Assembly: GCF_035953295.1 (NCBI RefSeq)
Contig: NZ_CP108370.1
Location: 3,439,001 to 3,503,000, forward strand
Origin: Streptomyces sp. NBC_01335
GTDB taxonomy: Bacteria; Actinomycetota; Actinomycetes; Streptomycetales; Streptomycetaceae
Length of the DNA stretch: 64,000 bases
Direction: 5' to 3'
The notes under the pieces were generated by a model. That model saw nothing but the letters and a program-made list of their open reading frames with translations. It did no database searches and was not told where the DNA came from. Position numbers and translations under genes: made by a program. Below, in pieces: positions 25,922 to 35,098 of this stretch. Each line of letters starts with the position of its first letter. Positions within the stretch are counted from its first letter, which is position 1.

Positions 25922-26410
25922 ATGTTGATCAGGGAAGCCACCGAGGAGGACTGGCCCGCCATCTGGCCCTTCTTCCGCACGATCGTCGCCGCCGCCGAGA
26001 CCTTCACCTACCCCGCCGACCTCGACCAGGACCAGGGCAGGGACTGGTGGTTGCTGACGCACCCGAGCCGCACGGTCGTCGCCGTGGACGACTCGGGGAC
26101 GGTCCTCGGCACCGCGAAGATGAACCGCAACCACCAGGGCAACGGCTCGCACATCGCGAGCGCCAGCTACATGGTCGACCCGGCGCGCTCCGGACAGGGC
26201 GTGGGGCGGGCGCTGTGCGCGTACACCGTGGACTGGGCGCGCGAACAGGGTTACCGCGCCATGCAGTTCAACGCGGTGGTCGAGACGAACGTCCACGCGG
26301 TGAAGCTCTACGCGTCACTGGGGTTCGAGGTCATAGGCACCCTGCCGGAGGGCTTCCGGCATCCCAAGGACGGGTACGTCGGGCTGCACATCATGCACCT
26401 GCGACTCTGA
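25922..26410 (+). CDS. GNAT N-acetyltransferase
   Basis: 162 residues. IREATEEDWPAIWPFFRTIV at the start, the acetyl-CoA loop VDPARSGQGVGRALC, and NVHAVKLYASLGFEVIGTLPEGF at the end give a complete GNAT fold of the phosphinothricin/RimI-like kind. ATG 25922 has no Shine-Dalgarno; the start is chosen because the fold begins at its second residue. It follows the nagKA terminator and so has its own promoter. The substrate is unknown. Confidence 0.85.
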   Translation: MLIREATEEDWPAIWPFFRTIVAAAETFTYPADLDQDQGRDWWLLTHPSRTVVAVDDSGTVLGTAKMNRNHQGNGSHIASASYMVDPARSGQGVGRALCAYTVDWAREQGYRAMQFNAVVETNVHAVKLYASLGFEVIGTLPEGFRHPKDGYVGLHIMHLRL

Positions 26411-26418
26411 GCGGGTCC

Positions 26419-26478
26419 GGGCCGATCCGAAGCGCGCCGATTCGAAACAGGCCGATCCGAAGCAGGCCGAACCGAACC
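26419..26478. repeat. 15-nt tandem repeat, four copies
   Basis: Four consecutive 15-mers (GGGCCGATCCGAAGC, GCGCCGATTCGAAAC, AGGCCGATCCGAAGC, AGGCCGAACCGAACC) follow the GNAT stop by 8 nt. The rest of the gap, 26479-26689, shows no other feature beyond the upstream region of the kinase gene. Confidence 0.8.
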
Positions 26479-26689
26479 GGGCCCGTGCGGCTCCTTCGCG
26501 TGCGCGGTGCCGGACGCCCCTTGCTCGCTCTCCGGACACCCTCTGGGCCCTTTGCCGTCCCTTTGGCATGATCGCGGGCATGACGCTCCCTCGGCACCGC
26601 ACGTCCCGCCGCCGGAACGCCTCATTCCAGTACGCGGGACCGGCAAGCGGCCCGGCGAACGAGAGAGAAGGACCGGGGGGCGAGTCCAG

Positions 26690-27616
26690 GTGATCCTGAC
26701 CGTCACGCTGAACACCGCACTCGACGTGACCTACACCGTCGCGGATCTCGTCCCGCACGGCCGCCACCGGGTGAGCGACGTGGTCGAGCGGCCCGGCGGC
26801 AAGGGCGTCAACGTCGCCCGGGTGCTCGCCGCGCTCGGACACCCCACGGTCGTCACGGGGTTCGCCGGAGGCCGCACCGGAGCGCTGGTGCGCGAACTGC
26901 TCGCCCCGCTGGGCCCCGAGGACGCGCTCGTCCCCGTCGCCGGCGGCACCCGCCGCACGGTGACCGTCGTCGAACGCTCCAGCGGGCGCACGACCCGGCT
27001 CGACGAACCCGGCCCCGAGGTCGGACCCGCCGAGTGGGCCGCCCTGCTGCACACGTACGAGCAACTGCTCGGCGGTGCCACGGCCGTGGCCCTCTGCGGC
27101 AGCCTGCCGCCGGGCATCCACGTCGGCGCCTACGCGCACCTCGTCCGCCGCGCACGCGCCGCCGGGATACCCGTGCTGCTGGACACCGGAGGAGAACCGC
27201 TGCGCCGGGGCATGGCCGCCCGACCCGACTTCGCGAAGCCGAACGCCGACGAACTCGCCCGCCTCACCGGCTCCCGGGAGCCCGTGCGCGCCGCCCGCGA
27301 CGCCCGTCGCCGCGGTGCCCGCTCGGTGGTCGCCTCGCTCGGCGCGGACGGCCTGGTCGCCGCCACCGAGAAGGGGACCTGGCGCGCCGCGCCGCCGTCC
27401 GTCGTCCGGGGAAACCCGACGGGGGCGGGCGACTCGGCGGTGGCCGGGCTGCTGTCCGGGCTCGCCGAGGGGCTGGCCTGGCCGGAGCGGCTGGCCCGCG
27501 CGGTGGCGCTCTCCGCCGCGACCGTACTGGCCCCGGCGGCCGGGGAGTTCGACGCGGACGCCTACGCGGAGCTGCTGCCCCGCGTCACCGTGGAATCCCT
27601 CGCGCCGGTGCTCTGA
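26690..27616 (+). CDS. PfkB-family sugar-phosphate kinase (1-phosphofructokinase-like)
   Basis: 308 residues from GTG 26690. VERPGGKGVNVARVLAALG is the N-terminal PfkB signature and GNPTGAGDSAVAGLLSG the C-terminal one with the catalytic aspartate. VTLNTALDVTY at the start is the pattern of 1-phosphofructokinases and tagatose-6-phosphate kinases (LTVTLNPALD). No PTS or fructose regulator gene is adjacent; the position downstream of nagKA suggests a role in hexose-phosphate catabolism. The start codon has only a distant AAGGA, so the N-terminus is less certain than the family. Confidence 0.83.
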   Translation: MILTVTLNTALDVTYTVADLVPHGRHRVSDVVERPGGKGVNVARVLAALGHPTVVTGFAGGRTGALVRELLAPLGPEDALVPVAGGTRRTVTVVERSSGRTTRLDEPGPEVGPAEWAALLHTYEQLLGGATAVALCGSLPPGIHVGAYAHLVRRARAAGIPVLLDTGGEPLRRGMAARPDFAKPNADELARLTGSREPVRAARDARRRGARSVVASLGADGLVAATEKGTWRAAPPSVVRGNPTGAGDSAVAGLLSGLAEGLAWPERLARAVALSAATVLAPAAGEFDADAYAELLPRVTVESLAPVL

Positions 27617-27650
27617 CCCACCGGCGCCACGGCTTCCCCGGGAGGGGTCC

Positions 27651-28706
27651 TTACTGCTGCTGCCCGGCCTTCAGCGAGAGCTGGTCCAGGTTGGCGTCGC
27701 AGAGGTCGCCGACCTCGCAGGAGAGCTTCAGGGTGTTGGAGCCCTTGGTGAGGTTGACGTAGGCGTAGGTGTTGGTCCACCCCTTCGCCGCGTCGCCCTC
27801 CGCCGCCTGCGCGTAGTTCTTCATGTTGATGGAGCGGGGCGCCTCGGTGTTGACCGTCAGGGTCGTCTTGGCGTCCTTGCCGGGCACCCCGTAGGTCACG
27901 TACAGGGTGTACGGGCCGGCCTTCGGCACGTCGACCGTCCAGGTGGCCGACCGGCCGACCTCGTTGAGGCTGATGTACTGGCCGCTGGCGCTCTTCGCGC
28001 CCGGGACGGTGTTGTCCAGGGTGGCCGTGCCACCGAGGGTGAGCGCCGCCGCGTCCTGCTTCGGCAGCTCGACCGGCTCGTCCGAGGTGGTGGGCTCGGG
28101 CGAGGCCGACTTCTCGGTGTCGTCGCTGGGTGCCACCGAGGACGAGGCCTGGTTCTTCTTGTCGTTCTTGTCGTTGCCGTCGCCCGTGGTCAGGGCGACG
28201 CCGATACCGATCAGCACCACCGCGACGACCACGATCGCCCCGGCGAGGATGGCCTTCGTGTTGGGGCCGCCACGGCCGCCGTTCCCGCCGTTCCCGCCAT
28301 TGCCTCCGCGCCCGGAACCGCCGCCGTGCCCGACCGAACCGGACGCCGTCACGGCGGTGGCACCGCCGGGGTAGGTCTCGGGGGCCGCGTACTGGGCGGT
28401 GGGCCGACCGTAGGACTGCTGGCCGTAGGGCTGCTGTGGCTGGCCGTACTGCTGTGGGGGCTGGCCGTACTGCTGCGGGGGCTGCTGGCCGTACTGCTGC
28501 GGCGGGACCTGCCCGTACTGACGCTCACCGACGGCCCGCACCTGGTTGTAGGAGGTCCGGGGGACGCCGCGCTGCGCCGCCGGCCCGGGGTAGCCGTAGC
28601 CGCCACCGCCGGGCGGCTGGGCGCCCGCCGCCTGCCCGTCCTCGTACAGATAGCCGAACGGATCGTCGTCCTCGGGCTTGCTCTCGCCGTTGTTTCCGGC
28701 CGTCAT
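27651..28706 (-). CDS. Membrane-anchored protein with extracellular carbohydrate-binding module
   Basis: 351 residues from ATG 28706 (AGGAG 10 nt upstream). The N-terminal 150 residues are cytoplasmic, disordered and built of QQYGQPP/QQPYGQQ-type repeats. A Gly/Asn stretch and the single membrane helix ILAGAIVVVAVVLIGIGVAL follow at about 158-178. A Ser/Thr/Pro linker then leads to a 125-residue beta-sandwich resembling CBM6/CBM35 (GQYISLNEVGRSATWTVDVPKAG, NTLKLSCEVGDLCDANLDQLSL). The outer module probably binds cell-wall or polysaccharide chains. It lies downstream of the diguanylate cyclase gene on the same strand, 142 nt away. Confidence 0.82.
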   Translation of the reverse strand: MTAGNNGESKPEDDDPFGYLYEDGQAAGAQPPGGGGYGYPGPAAQRGVPRTSYNQVRAVGERQYGQVPPQQYGQQPPQQYGQPPQQYGQPQQPYGQQSYGRPTAQYAAPETYPGGATAVTASGSVGHGGGSGRGGNGGNGGNGGRGGPNTKAILAGAIVVVAVVLIGIGVALTTGDGNDKNDKKNQASSSVAPSDDTEKSASPEPTTSDEPVELPKQDAAALTLGGTATLDNTVPGAKSASGQYISLNEVGRSATWTVDVPKAGPYTLYVTYGVPGKDAKTTLTVNTEAPRSINMKNYAQAAEGDAAKGWTNTYAYVNLTKGSNTLKLSCEVGDLCDANLDQLSLKAGQQQ

Positions 28707-28848
28707 CCCTGGGTCACTCCTCACCATGTCGCCAGCCGTCGCCGACCGGGCGAGCCTACCTCGTACGGAGCATCCGCCGAATGTGCGACGGTCTCCGCCC
28801 CCTGCCCGCCCTCAGTACGGGGCCGGCATCCGGGCCGGTGGATGAACG

Positions 28849-30501
28849 TCATCCGGCCCTGCGGTGAACCTTCGCCCGGGACCGCTTCTCGACGTACATC
28901 CGCTGGTCCGCCGAGGCCAGCACCTCTTCCACGCTCATCCCGCACTCCGCCCAGCCGATACCGAAGCTCGCACCGACCCGGACCGCCCTGCCGTCCACGC
29001 GGATGGGCGGGATGATCGCGTTCCGCAGGCGTACCGCCAGGTCGGCGGCGTCCGCCGCACCGAGCCCGTCCGCGAGCACGACGAATTCGTCACCCCCGAG
29101 GCGGGCGACGGTGTCCCCGTCCCGCACACAGGTGCTGAGGCGGCGGGCCACCTCGATCAGCACCGCGTCGCCCGTGGTGTGGCCGAAGCGGTCGTTGATG
29201 GACTTGAAGCCGTCGAGGTCGCAGAAGAGGACCGCGAGCCCCTTCGCGCCGTCGTCGCGCTCCGGGTCCGGCGCCACCGTGTGGACGTGGTGGTCGTAGG
29301 GGATGCCGCCGAGCCCCGGATCGAGGTCGTACCCGTGGCCCCGGGCCTCCACGTCCCCGTACGCGGCGTCCAGCGCCTCGATCGCGGTGGCCGCGGTGGC
29401 GTGCGGGCGCTCGCAGAGCCGCTCGCTGAGCCGGGACCGGAGCTCCGCGCTGTTGGGCAGTCCGGTGAGGGCGTCGTGCGAAGCGCGGTGCGCGAGGTTC
29501 AGTTCGTGCCGCTTGCGCTCCTCTATGTCCTCCACGTGCGTGAGGAGGAAGCGCGGCCCGTCCGTGGTGTCCGCCACGACCGAGTTGCGGAGCGAGACCC
29601 AGAGGTACGTACCGTCGCGCCGGCCGAGCCGCAGTTCGGCCCGCCCGCCCTCGGCGGACGTACGGAGCAGGGTGCCGATGTCCTCGGGGTGGACCAGATC
29701 GGCGAAGGAGTGGCGGCGCAGCACCGAGGCCGGGCGGCCCAGCAGCCGGCAGAGCGCGTCGTTGGTACGGAGCAGCCGCCCGTGCTGGTCGCCGCCCACC
29801 TCCGCGATGGCCATGCCGCTGGGTGCGTACTCGAAGGCCTGGCGGAAGGACTCCTCGCTGGCCCGCAGCGCCTGCTGCTCGCGTTCGAGACGGACCAGCG
29901 CCCGCTGCATGTTGGCGCGGAGCCGGGCGTTGCCTATCGCTATCGCGGCCTGCGAGGCGTACATCTGGAGGGCCTCGCGGCCCCAGGCTCCGGGGCGGCG
30001 GCCGTTGCCCGGGCGGTCCACGGAGAGCACCCCGAGCAGGTCCCGGCGGTCCCCCCGGTCCCGGCCGTTGCTCGTGTACATCGGGGCGTAGAGGCGGTCC
30101 AGCGGGTGCCACTCGTCCTCGAAGCGGGGTTCGGGGCCCTCGGTGTGCCACTGCGGCACGTCGTCGTCGAGGAGGACCCAGCCCTCGGTGTGCGGTATGA
30201 ACCGCAGGTCCTCCCAGGCCTCCCCCATGGTCAGCCGGCGTTCCCAGGCGTCGCGGGAACCGGTGCGCCCGGTGATCAGCGCCTCCGCGGCGTTGTTGCC
30301 CGCGAAGGCGGCCACGACGAGCTCACCGTCCGGCTGGACGAGATTCACACAGCCCAGCGCGTAGCCGAGACCGGTGACGAGTCCGTCCGCCACGGTCTGC
30401 AGTGTGTCGGCAAGGCTGCGCGCCGAATTGAGATCAGCGACGGCCTGGTGCAGCTGCCGCATGGTCGCAAGACGGACGTAGGGCTCCGACTCGGCCTCCA
30501 T
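28849..30501 (-). CDS. cdgB: GAF-PAS-GGDEF diguanylate cyclase (CdgB-like)
   Basis: 550 residues. A GAF domain spans about 20-200, PAS with PAC about 220-335, and GGDEF about 340-540. The active site is intact (RLGGDEFVVL near residue 470). An RDGD inhibitory site sits exactly five residues before GGDEF, so c-di-GMP feedback is expected. Domain order and neighbourhood match S. coelicolor CdgB, a developmental diguanylate cyclase controlled by BldD. No EAL domain or transmembrane helix is present, so it should be cytosolic. ATG 30501 has GGGGAG 8 nt upstream. A BldD-like site lies about 100 nt upstream. Confidence 0.92.
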   Translation of the reverse strand: MEAESEPYVRLATMRQLHQAVADLNSARSLADTLQTVADGLVTGLGYALGCVNLVQPDGELVVAAFAGNNAAEALITGRTGSRDAWERRLTMGEAWEDLRFIPHTEGWVLLDDDVPQWHTEGPEPRFEDEWHPLDRLYAPMYTSNGRDRGDRRDLLGVLSVDRPGNGRRPGAWGREALQMYASQAAIAIGNARLRANMQRALVRLEREQQALRASEESFRQAFEYAPSGMAIAEVGGDQHGRLLRTNDALCRLLGRPASVLRRHSFADLVHPEDIGTLLRTSAEGGRAELRLGRRDGTYLWVSLRNSVVADTTDGPRFLLTHVEDIEERKRHELNLAHRASHDALTGLPNSAELRSRLSERLCERPHATAATAIEALDAAYGDVEARGHGYDLDPGLGGIPYDHHVHTVAPDPERDDGAKGLAVLFCDLDGFKSINDRFGHTTGDAVLIEVARRLSTCVRDGDTVARLGGDEFVVLADGLGAADAADLAVRLRNAIIPPIRVDGRAVRVGASFGIGWAECGMSVEEVLASADQRMYVEKRSRAKVHRRAG

Positions 30502-30602
30502 TGCTCGCTCTCCCCGAGACCTCGACAGCAACTCCAGATGTCATATCGACGTACTTATCGCAGTGTCCTCGCCACTGAATCACAGTGAGCTGTGCAGTCG
30601 GT

Positions 30603-30613
30603 ACACAGGGTCA
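30603..30613. promoter_or_regulatory. BldD-type operator upstream of cdgB
   Basis: ACACAGGGTCA fits the core ACNC(A/T)GNGTNA of the BldD consensus exactly; the outer T on the left is not present. It is about 100 nt upstream of the cdgB start, in the divergent gap to the flavin reductase gene. BldD with c-di-GMP represses cdgB in S. coelicolor as I recall. Confidence 0.55.
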
Positions 30614-30847
30614 ACAAATCTCGCTCTCTGTGAGTCATGTCACAACAGAACGTGAAAGCGCGTCAGCTTGTTCCCCATGCTGTCCCATCCACTCCGGCGC
30701 ACGCCCGGCGCACCCGCACAAGGGGTCGGCGTTCGCTGCTCGTACGCACCACCGGCGTGCACCCCCGACGCCTGCGGGCGCGCACGCGCGGGCTTCGAGC
30801 GCACCGCCGGTCCCGCCCATATGTGCGCTATGCGCCTTCTTGGCCCG

Positions 30848-30861
30848 GAGACCTAGGTCTC
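30848..30861. promoter_or_regulatory. 14-bp perfect palindrome upstream of the flavin reductase gene
   Basis: GAGACCTAGGTCTC is fully self-complementary, lies 55 nt before the GTG start of the flavin reductase, and has no coding context. An operator is the simplest reading; the regulator is unknown. The remainder of 30502-30915 holds the cdgB promoter side and no gene. Confidence 0.4.
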
Positions 30862-30915
30862 GACTGGTCCCCTGGCCCGATGCGGGCCCGCAGAGGCCGC
30901 GGCTAGCGTGCAGGT

Positions 30916-31485
30916 GTGCCGCAGACGAAGACCCTCACCCCGAGCCCCGACGCCGTCCCCCATGCTGAGGGGGTGAGCAACGACGAGTTCCGGGCCGCTC
31001 TCGCGCGGCTGGCCGCAGGCGTGGTGCTGGTCACCGCCGAGGAGCCGACCGACGACGAGGGCGAGCGCGGCGAAGAGGCCGGGATGACCGCGACGGCGTT
31101 CCTGTCCGTCTCGCTCGACCCGCCGCTGGTGCTGGTGAGCCTGCGCAACGACTCCCGCATGGACGACCTGCTGGCCGAGCAGCCGCTCTGGGCGGTCTCC
31201 GTCCTCGCGGCGGAGCAGCGGCAGATCGCGTCCCGGTTCTCGATGAAGGGCCGGATCAGCGACCGGCTGCTCTTCGCGGACGTCCCGCACACGCGCGGCG
31301 AGGTCTCCGGGGCGCCGCTGGTGAACGGCGCGCTGGCCACCCTGGAATGCCGGACCGAGCAGCGGGTCCCGGCGGGCGACCACACCCTGGTGATCGGCCG
31401 GGTGCTCACCGCGCACGTACCGACGACGGCGGACGGCGGCGAGCCGCTGCTCTACTTCAAGGGGAACTACCGGACGCTGGGCTGA
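30916..31485 (+). CDS. Flavin reductase-like FMN-binding protein
   Basis: 189 residues, flavin reductase-like split-barrel family. After a 22-residue polar extension, FRAALARLAAGVVLVTA, MTATAFLSVSLDPPLVLVSL and FSMKGRISDRLLFADVPH mark the FMN-binding fold, and PLLYFKGNYRTLG the end. Such proteins supply reduced flavin to monooxygenases or are flavoproteins of unknown substrate. GTG 30916 is the first start; an internal GTG at the sequence VSNDEF would remove the polar extension. No partner monooxygenase is adjacent. Confidence 0.85.
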   Translation: MPQTKTLTPSPDAVPHAEGVSNDEFRAALARLAAGVVLVTAEEPTDDEGERGEEAGMTATAFLSVSLDPPLVLVSLRNDSRMDDLLAEQPLWAVSVLAAEQRQIASRFSMKGRISDRLLFADVPHTRGEVSGAPLVNGALATLECRTEQRVPAGDHTLVIGRVLTAHVPTTADGGEPLLYFKGNYRTLG

Positions 31486-31510
31486 GGGGGCCGGGGAGTC
31501 GGGGGCCGGG

Positions 31511-31936
31511 TCACCAGTCGCGGCCGGAGCGGCCCCGCTTGGTGTCGCTCCGCTGCTTCTTCTCCCGCAGGCGTCGTTCGTTGATGCCGCGCGGGATCTT
31601 GCGCTTCCGGCGGGGCGCGGGCGGCGGCGCCGTCGCCTCCGCGAGCAGCGCCGCGAGCCGCACGGCGGCCGTCTCGCGGTTGCGCCACTGGGAGCGGTGC
31701 TCGGAGGCGCGTACGGACACGACGCCGTCGGTCAGCCGGCCGGCCAGCCGTTCCAGCGCGCGCTCCTTCCAGACCTCGGGCAGCGCCTCGGTGGCGGCGA
31801 GGTCGAAGCGCAGCTCCACCTGGGTGTCGCTGGTGTTGACGTGCTGTCCCCCGGGCCCGGAGGACCGCGAGAAACGCCACATGAGCTCGGCCTCCGGCAG
31901 GGAGACCGCACCGCGGATGACATAGGGCCCGGACAT
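31511..31936 (-). CDS. arfB: Peptidyl-tRNA hydrolase ArfB-type ribosome rescue factor
   Basis: 141 residues. The release-factor catalytic motif GPGGQ (GGQ at 29-31) lies in FSRSSGPGGQHVNTSDTQVE, near the N-terminus as in ArfB/YaeJ rather than in the middle as in RF1/RF2. The C-terminal tail is strongly basic (RRKRKIPRGINERRLREKKQ), which in ArfB enters the empty mRNA channel. It would hydrolyse peptidyl-tRNA on ribosomes stalled without a stop codon. It is convergent with the flavin reductase gene, 25 nt apart. Confidence 0.93.
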   Translation of the reverse strand: MSGPYVIRGAVSLPEAELMWRFSRSSGPGGQHVNTSDTQVELRFDLAATEALPEVWKERALERLAGRLTDGVVSVRASEHRSQWRNRETAAVRLAALLAEATAPPPAPRRKRKIPRGINERRLREKKQRSDTKRGRSGRDW

Positions 31937-32159
31937 GACACCCAGTCTCCCCGGCGCCCGGCCGGTCCGTCACCTTCTTTTGACGCACGCCGACGGCTCA
32001 CGGGGCCGGGCGCGGTGCGGAGGGGATGTACCGGGACGAAAGTTCGGCAAAGAAAGTAAAGGGACCTGGAACCTCGTGGCCTCCTCCTCGCGTTATGACG
32101 GGTGACGGTAGCTTTCGTGATGGCACGAAGCCCGCACATGACGAGGAAAGGGACTTCCC

Positions 32160-32735
32160 ATGGCAGTAAGCCTGTCCAAGGGCGGCAACGTCTCGCTCAC
32201 CAAGGAGGCACCGGGCCTGACCGCCGTCACGGTCGGCCTCGGCTGGGACGTCCGCACCACCACCGGCACCGACTTCGACCTCGACGCCTCGGCGATCGCG
32301 GTGAACCCGACGGGCAAGGTCGTCTCCGACGGCCACTTCGTCTTCTTCAACAACAAGTCGACGCCGGACCAGACCATCGTCCACACCGGTGACAACGTCA
32401 CGGGCCAGGGCGAGGGCGACGACGAGCAGATCAACGTCAACCTGGCGGGCCTGCCGGCCGACGTGGACAAGATCGTCTTCCCGGTCTCCATCTACGACGC
32501 CGAGTCCCGCAGCCAGAACTTCGGCCAGGTGCGGAACGCCTTCATCCGCATCATCAACCAGGCCGGCGGCACCGAGATCGCCCGTTACGACCTCAGCGAG
32601 GACGCCGCCACCGAGACCGCCATGGTCTTCGGCGAGCTCTACCGCAACGGCGCCGAGTGGAAGTTCCGCGCGGTCGGCCAGGGTTACGCCTCGGGTCTGC
32701 GCGGCATCGCGCAGGACTTCGGCGTCAACCTCTGA
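32160..32735 (+). CDS. terD: TerD-family tellurium resistance / stress protein
   Basis: 191 residues, the standard TerD length. [18 protein letters not shown] at the start and the calcium-binding loops [11 protein letters not shown] and [13 protein letters not shown] are present, ending in GSG-like turns ([10 protein letters not shown]). TerD proteins are calcium-binding, membrane-associated stress proteins; in Streptomyces they affect development as well as tellurite resistance. ATG 32160 follows GAGGAAAGGGA. It is monocistronic, followed by a strong terminator; no terB, terC or terZ gene is next to it. Confidence 0.95.
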   Translation: MAVSLSKGGNVSLTKEAPGLTAVTVGLGWDVRTTTGTDFDLDASAIAVNPTGKVVSDGHFVFFNNKSTPDQTIVHTGDNVTGQGEGDDEQINVNLAGLPADVDKIVFPVSIYDAESRSQNFGQVRNAFIRIINQAGGTEIARYDLSEDAATETAMVFGELYRNGAEWKFRAVGQGYASGLRGIAQDFGVNL

Positions 32736-32772
32736 CGCGACCCGCGCCCACACGCGCAGTAGGTAACACCAC

Positions 32773-32812
32773 GCTCAGGGCCTCCCCCGCACACGCGGCG
32801 GAGGCCCTGAGC
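32773..32812. terminator. Bidirectional terminator between terD and the M1 peptidase gene
   Basis: GCTCAGGGCCTCC pairs with GGAGGCCCTGAGC and the stem continues with CCGC/GCGG after one mismatch, an 18-step hairpin with an ACAC loop. It serves terD on the plus strand and the convergent peptidase on the minus strand. Confidence 0.88.
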
Positions 32813-32861
32813 GGTTCGGGCCGGTCGGTGCTGTTCAGCCGATGCCGATGGCGCGGGCCGG

Positions 32862-34403
32862 TCAGCGCGCCGGGAGGTCCGGGTTCGCCGGGTCGGCCGG
32901 GCGCTCGTCGCCGTACAGCCAGACCGACCAGAGCCGGGACAGGTCCAGGCCCGTCGCCTTCTCCGCGTACGCCGTGAAGTCGGCCGTCGAGGCGTTGCCG
33001 TGCCGGTGGGCCCCGGTCCAGCCCTTGAGCAGCGCGAAGAACCTCTCGTCGTCGTCCACCGCGAGCCGCAGCCGGTGCACGACCATCGCGCCGCGCCCGT
33101 ACACCGGCGGTTGCGAGACGTCGGCGGCGGTCGGCGGCCCGGCGGGTGGGAAGGCCCAGTTCGCGTCGTCGGCGTACGCCTCCTCGAAGCTCTCCCGGGC
33201 CGGTGTGTCCTCGTGGTCCTCGCTCCAGAGCCACTCCGCGTACGTCGCGAAGCCCTCGTTCAGCCACATGTCCCGCCAGGTGGCCGGGGTGACCGAATCG
33301 CCGAACCACTGGTGGGCCATCTCGTGGACGAGGAGCCCGGTGGTCGGCGGCCCGGGGTAGTACGGCCGGTTCTGCGTCTCCAGGGCGTACTCGGAGTCCT
33401 CCGCCCGGTCCACGATCGCGCCCGCCGAACGGAACGGGTACGGCCCGAACCGCTCCGCCTCCCAGTCCAGGATCTGCGGAATCCGGGCGAGTCCGGGCTC
33501 CGCCTCCGCCGCCACCTCGGGGTCCACCGCGGTGAAGACCGCGAGACCCTCGTCGGTGCGGGACTCCTTCGTGGCGAAACGTCCGATCGCGACCGTCGCG
33601 AGGTAGCTCGCCATGGGTTCGGTGGTGCGCCAGGTGTACGTGGTGCGGGCGGGGTCGCCCGTAGCGGCCTTGGTGGTGCGGCGGGAGGCGAGTTCACCGT
33701 TGGAGACGGCCGTCAGCCCTTCGGGGACGGTGACCGCGACGGTGTAGGTGGCCTTGTCGCTCGGATGGTGGTTGCCGGGGAACCAGGCCGGCCCACCCGC
33801 CGGTTCGCCGAGGGCGACGGCCCCGTCCGCCGTCCGCAGCCAGCCCTCGTGGGTGCCGTCCGCGTCCGTCAGGGTGCGGGGTACGCCGGAGTAGCGCACG
33901 ACCGTCTCGAAGGTGCGGCCCTCGCGGAGGCGGTCGGCCACCTCCGCGTCGGGGCGGAGGACCAGTTCGCCGCCCGCCCGGTTCACGGCGGCGGGCCGCC
34001 CCTCGACGGTCGCCCCGGTGACGTCGAGCCCGACCAGGTCGAGGTGGAAGGCGCTCAGGTCCTGGGTCGCCCGGGCGGTGATCGTCGCCGTGCCCGTCAG
34101 GTGCCCGGCCTTACGGTCGACGGCGAGCCGGAGGTCGTAGTGGGTGACGTCGTAGCCGCCGTTGCCGAGCTTCGGGAAGTACGGATCGCGCACCCCGGCC
34201 GCGCCCGGCGTCCCGGCCACCCCGGCCCCCGCGCCGGTACAGGCCGAAGCGGTACAGCCGAGCACGGCACAGGCGAGCAGCAGGACACCGGCCCGGGCCG
34301 GGCGGCGGCGTGTGGGGGTTCGGCGAGGCGCGGGACCGCTCCGGTGTGCGGGACCACTCCGACGTGCGGGATTGCTCCGGTGCGCGGGGATGGGCGGATT
34401 CAC
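32862..34403 (-). CDS. Secreted M1-family zinc aminopeptidase
   Basis: 513 residues from GTG 34403. A long Arg/Pro-rich N-terminus precedes a hydrophobic segment (AGVLLLACAVLGC) with cysteines at about 50 and 55, suggesting export and possibly lipid anchoring. An all-beta domain follows. The zinc site is HEMAHQWFG near residue 358 with the third ligand in NEGFATYAEW 18 residues on, as in M1 enzymes. The gluzincin helical C-terminal domain is short, so it is one of the compact actinobacterial members. It should trim peptides outside the cell. It lies downstream of hbpS on the same strand. Confidence 0.9.
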   Translation of the reverse strand: MNPPIPAHRSNPARRSGPAHRSGPAPRRTPTRRRPARAGVLLLACAVLGCTASACTGAGAGVAGTPGAAGVRDPYFPKLGNGGYDVTHYDLRLAVDRKAGHLTGTATITARATQDLSAFHLDLVGLDVTGATVEGRPAAVNRAGGELVLRPDAEVADRLREGRTFETVVRYSGVPRTLTDADGTHEGWLRTADGAVALGEPAGGPAWFPGNHHPSDKATYTVAVTVPEGLTAVSNGELASRRTTKAATGDPARTTYTWRTTEPMASYLATVAIGRFATKESRTDEGLAVFTAVDPEVAAEAEPGLARIPQILDWEAERFGPYPFRSAGAIVDRAEDSEYALETQNRPYYPGPPTTGLLVHEMAHQWFGDSVTPATWRDMWLNEGFATYAEWLWSEDHEDTPARESFEEAYADDANWAFPPAGPPTAADVSQPPVYGRGAMVVHRLRLAVDDDERFFALLKGWTGAHRHGNASTADFTAYAEKATGLDLSRLWSVWLYGDERPADPANPDLPAR

Positions 34404-34480
34404 GGCGCGATCCTATGTACCGGGCACGCAGTGCGCCCGCACCCTCGCGGGGCGCGGGGCGCGGGGCGCACGAGCCGTGA

Positions 34481-35098
34481 TCAGCGGGTGAGGGCGGCGA
34501 CTCCCGCGCGGGCGAACTTCTCGTCGAGGTCGCCGCTCGGGGCTCCGGCGACGCCGACCGCAGCGACGGGCGCGCCCTTGACCTGGACCGGGGCACCGCC
34601 TGCGAGGAAGAGGGTGCCGGGGATGTCCTTCAGCGTCGGGGCCTGGTCCAGGCGCTTCACCAGCTCGGAGGTGGGGGCGTTCCAGGAGACCGAGGTGTAC
34701 GCCTTCTTCTCGGCGGACCCGGGGGACTGCGGCCCGGCGCCGTCGCCGCGCAGACTGACGATGGTGTTGCCGTCCCGGTCGACGACCGCGACCGAGACGC
34801 GCTGGTTCTCCTTCTGCGCGGCGTCGAGCACGGCCTGCGCGGCCTTCGTGGCGGCGGCGACGGTGAGGTGGCTCGTCTGCTGGAGGTTCCGGTTCGCGGT
34901 GTCGGCCGAGACGGCGACGGTGGCGGACGAGGGGGCCGAGGCGCTGGCGGAGACGGCGCCGAACGTGCCCGCGCCCAGGGCGGCGACGGCCACCGCACCG
35001 GTCAGGACCCGGGCCCGCAGCGAGAACCTGCGGCCGGCGGAGGCGGGGGACGAGGGGGCGGCGGGGGACGAGGGGGCGGCGGGGGGAGTGACGTTCAT
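34481..35098 (-). CDS. hbpS: HbpS/GlcG-family haem-binding secreted protein
   Basis: 205 residues from ATG 35098 (GGAGGA upstream). The N-terminus has a twin-arginine type export signal (GRRFSLRARVLTGAVAVAALG) ending near the ASASA stretch. The mature part is the GlcG/DUF336 fold: LTVAAATKAAQAVLDAA, VSVAVVDRDGNTIVSLRGDGA, KKAYTSVSW and GGAPVQVKGAPVAAVGVAGAP. In S. reticuli, HbpS binds haem, senses redox stress outside the cell and signals to the SenS kinase. Here the divergent gene is a sensor kinase and the next a response regulator, the same arrangement. Confidence 0.88.
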   Translation of the reverse strand: MNVTPPAAPSSPAAPSSPASAGRRFSLRARVLTGAVAVAALGAGTFGAVSASASAPSSATVAVSADTANRNLQQTSHLTVAAATKAAQAVLDAAQKENQRVSVAVVDRDGNTIVSLRGDGAGPQSPGSAEKKAYTSVSWNAPTSELVKRLDQAPTLKDIPGTLFLAGGAPVQVKGAPVAAVGVAGAPSGDLDEKFARAGVAALTR

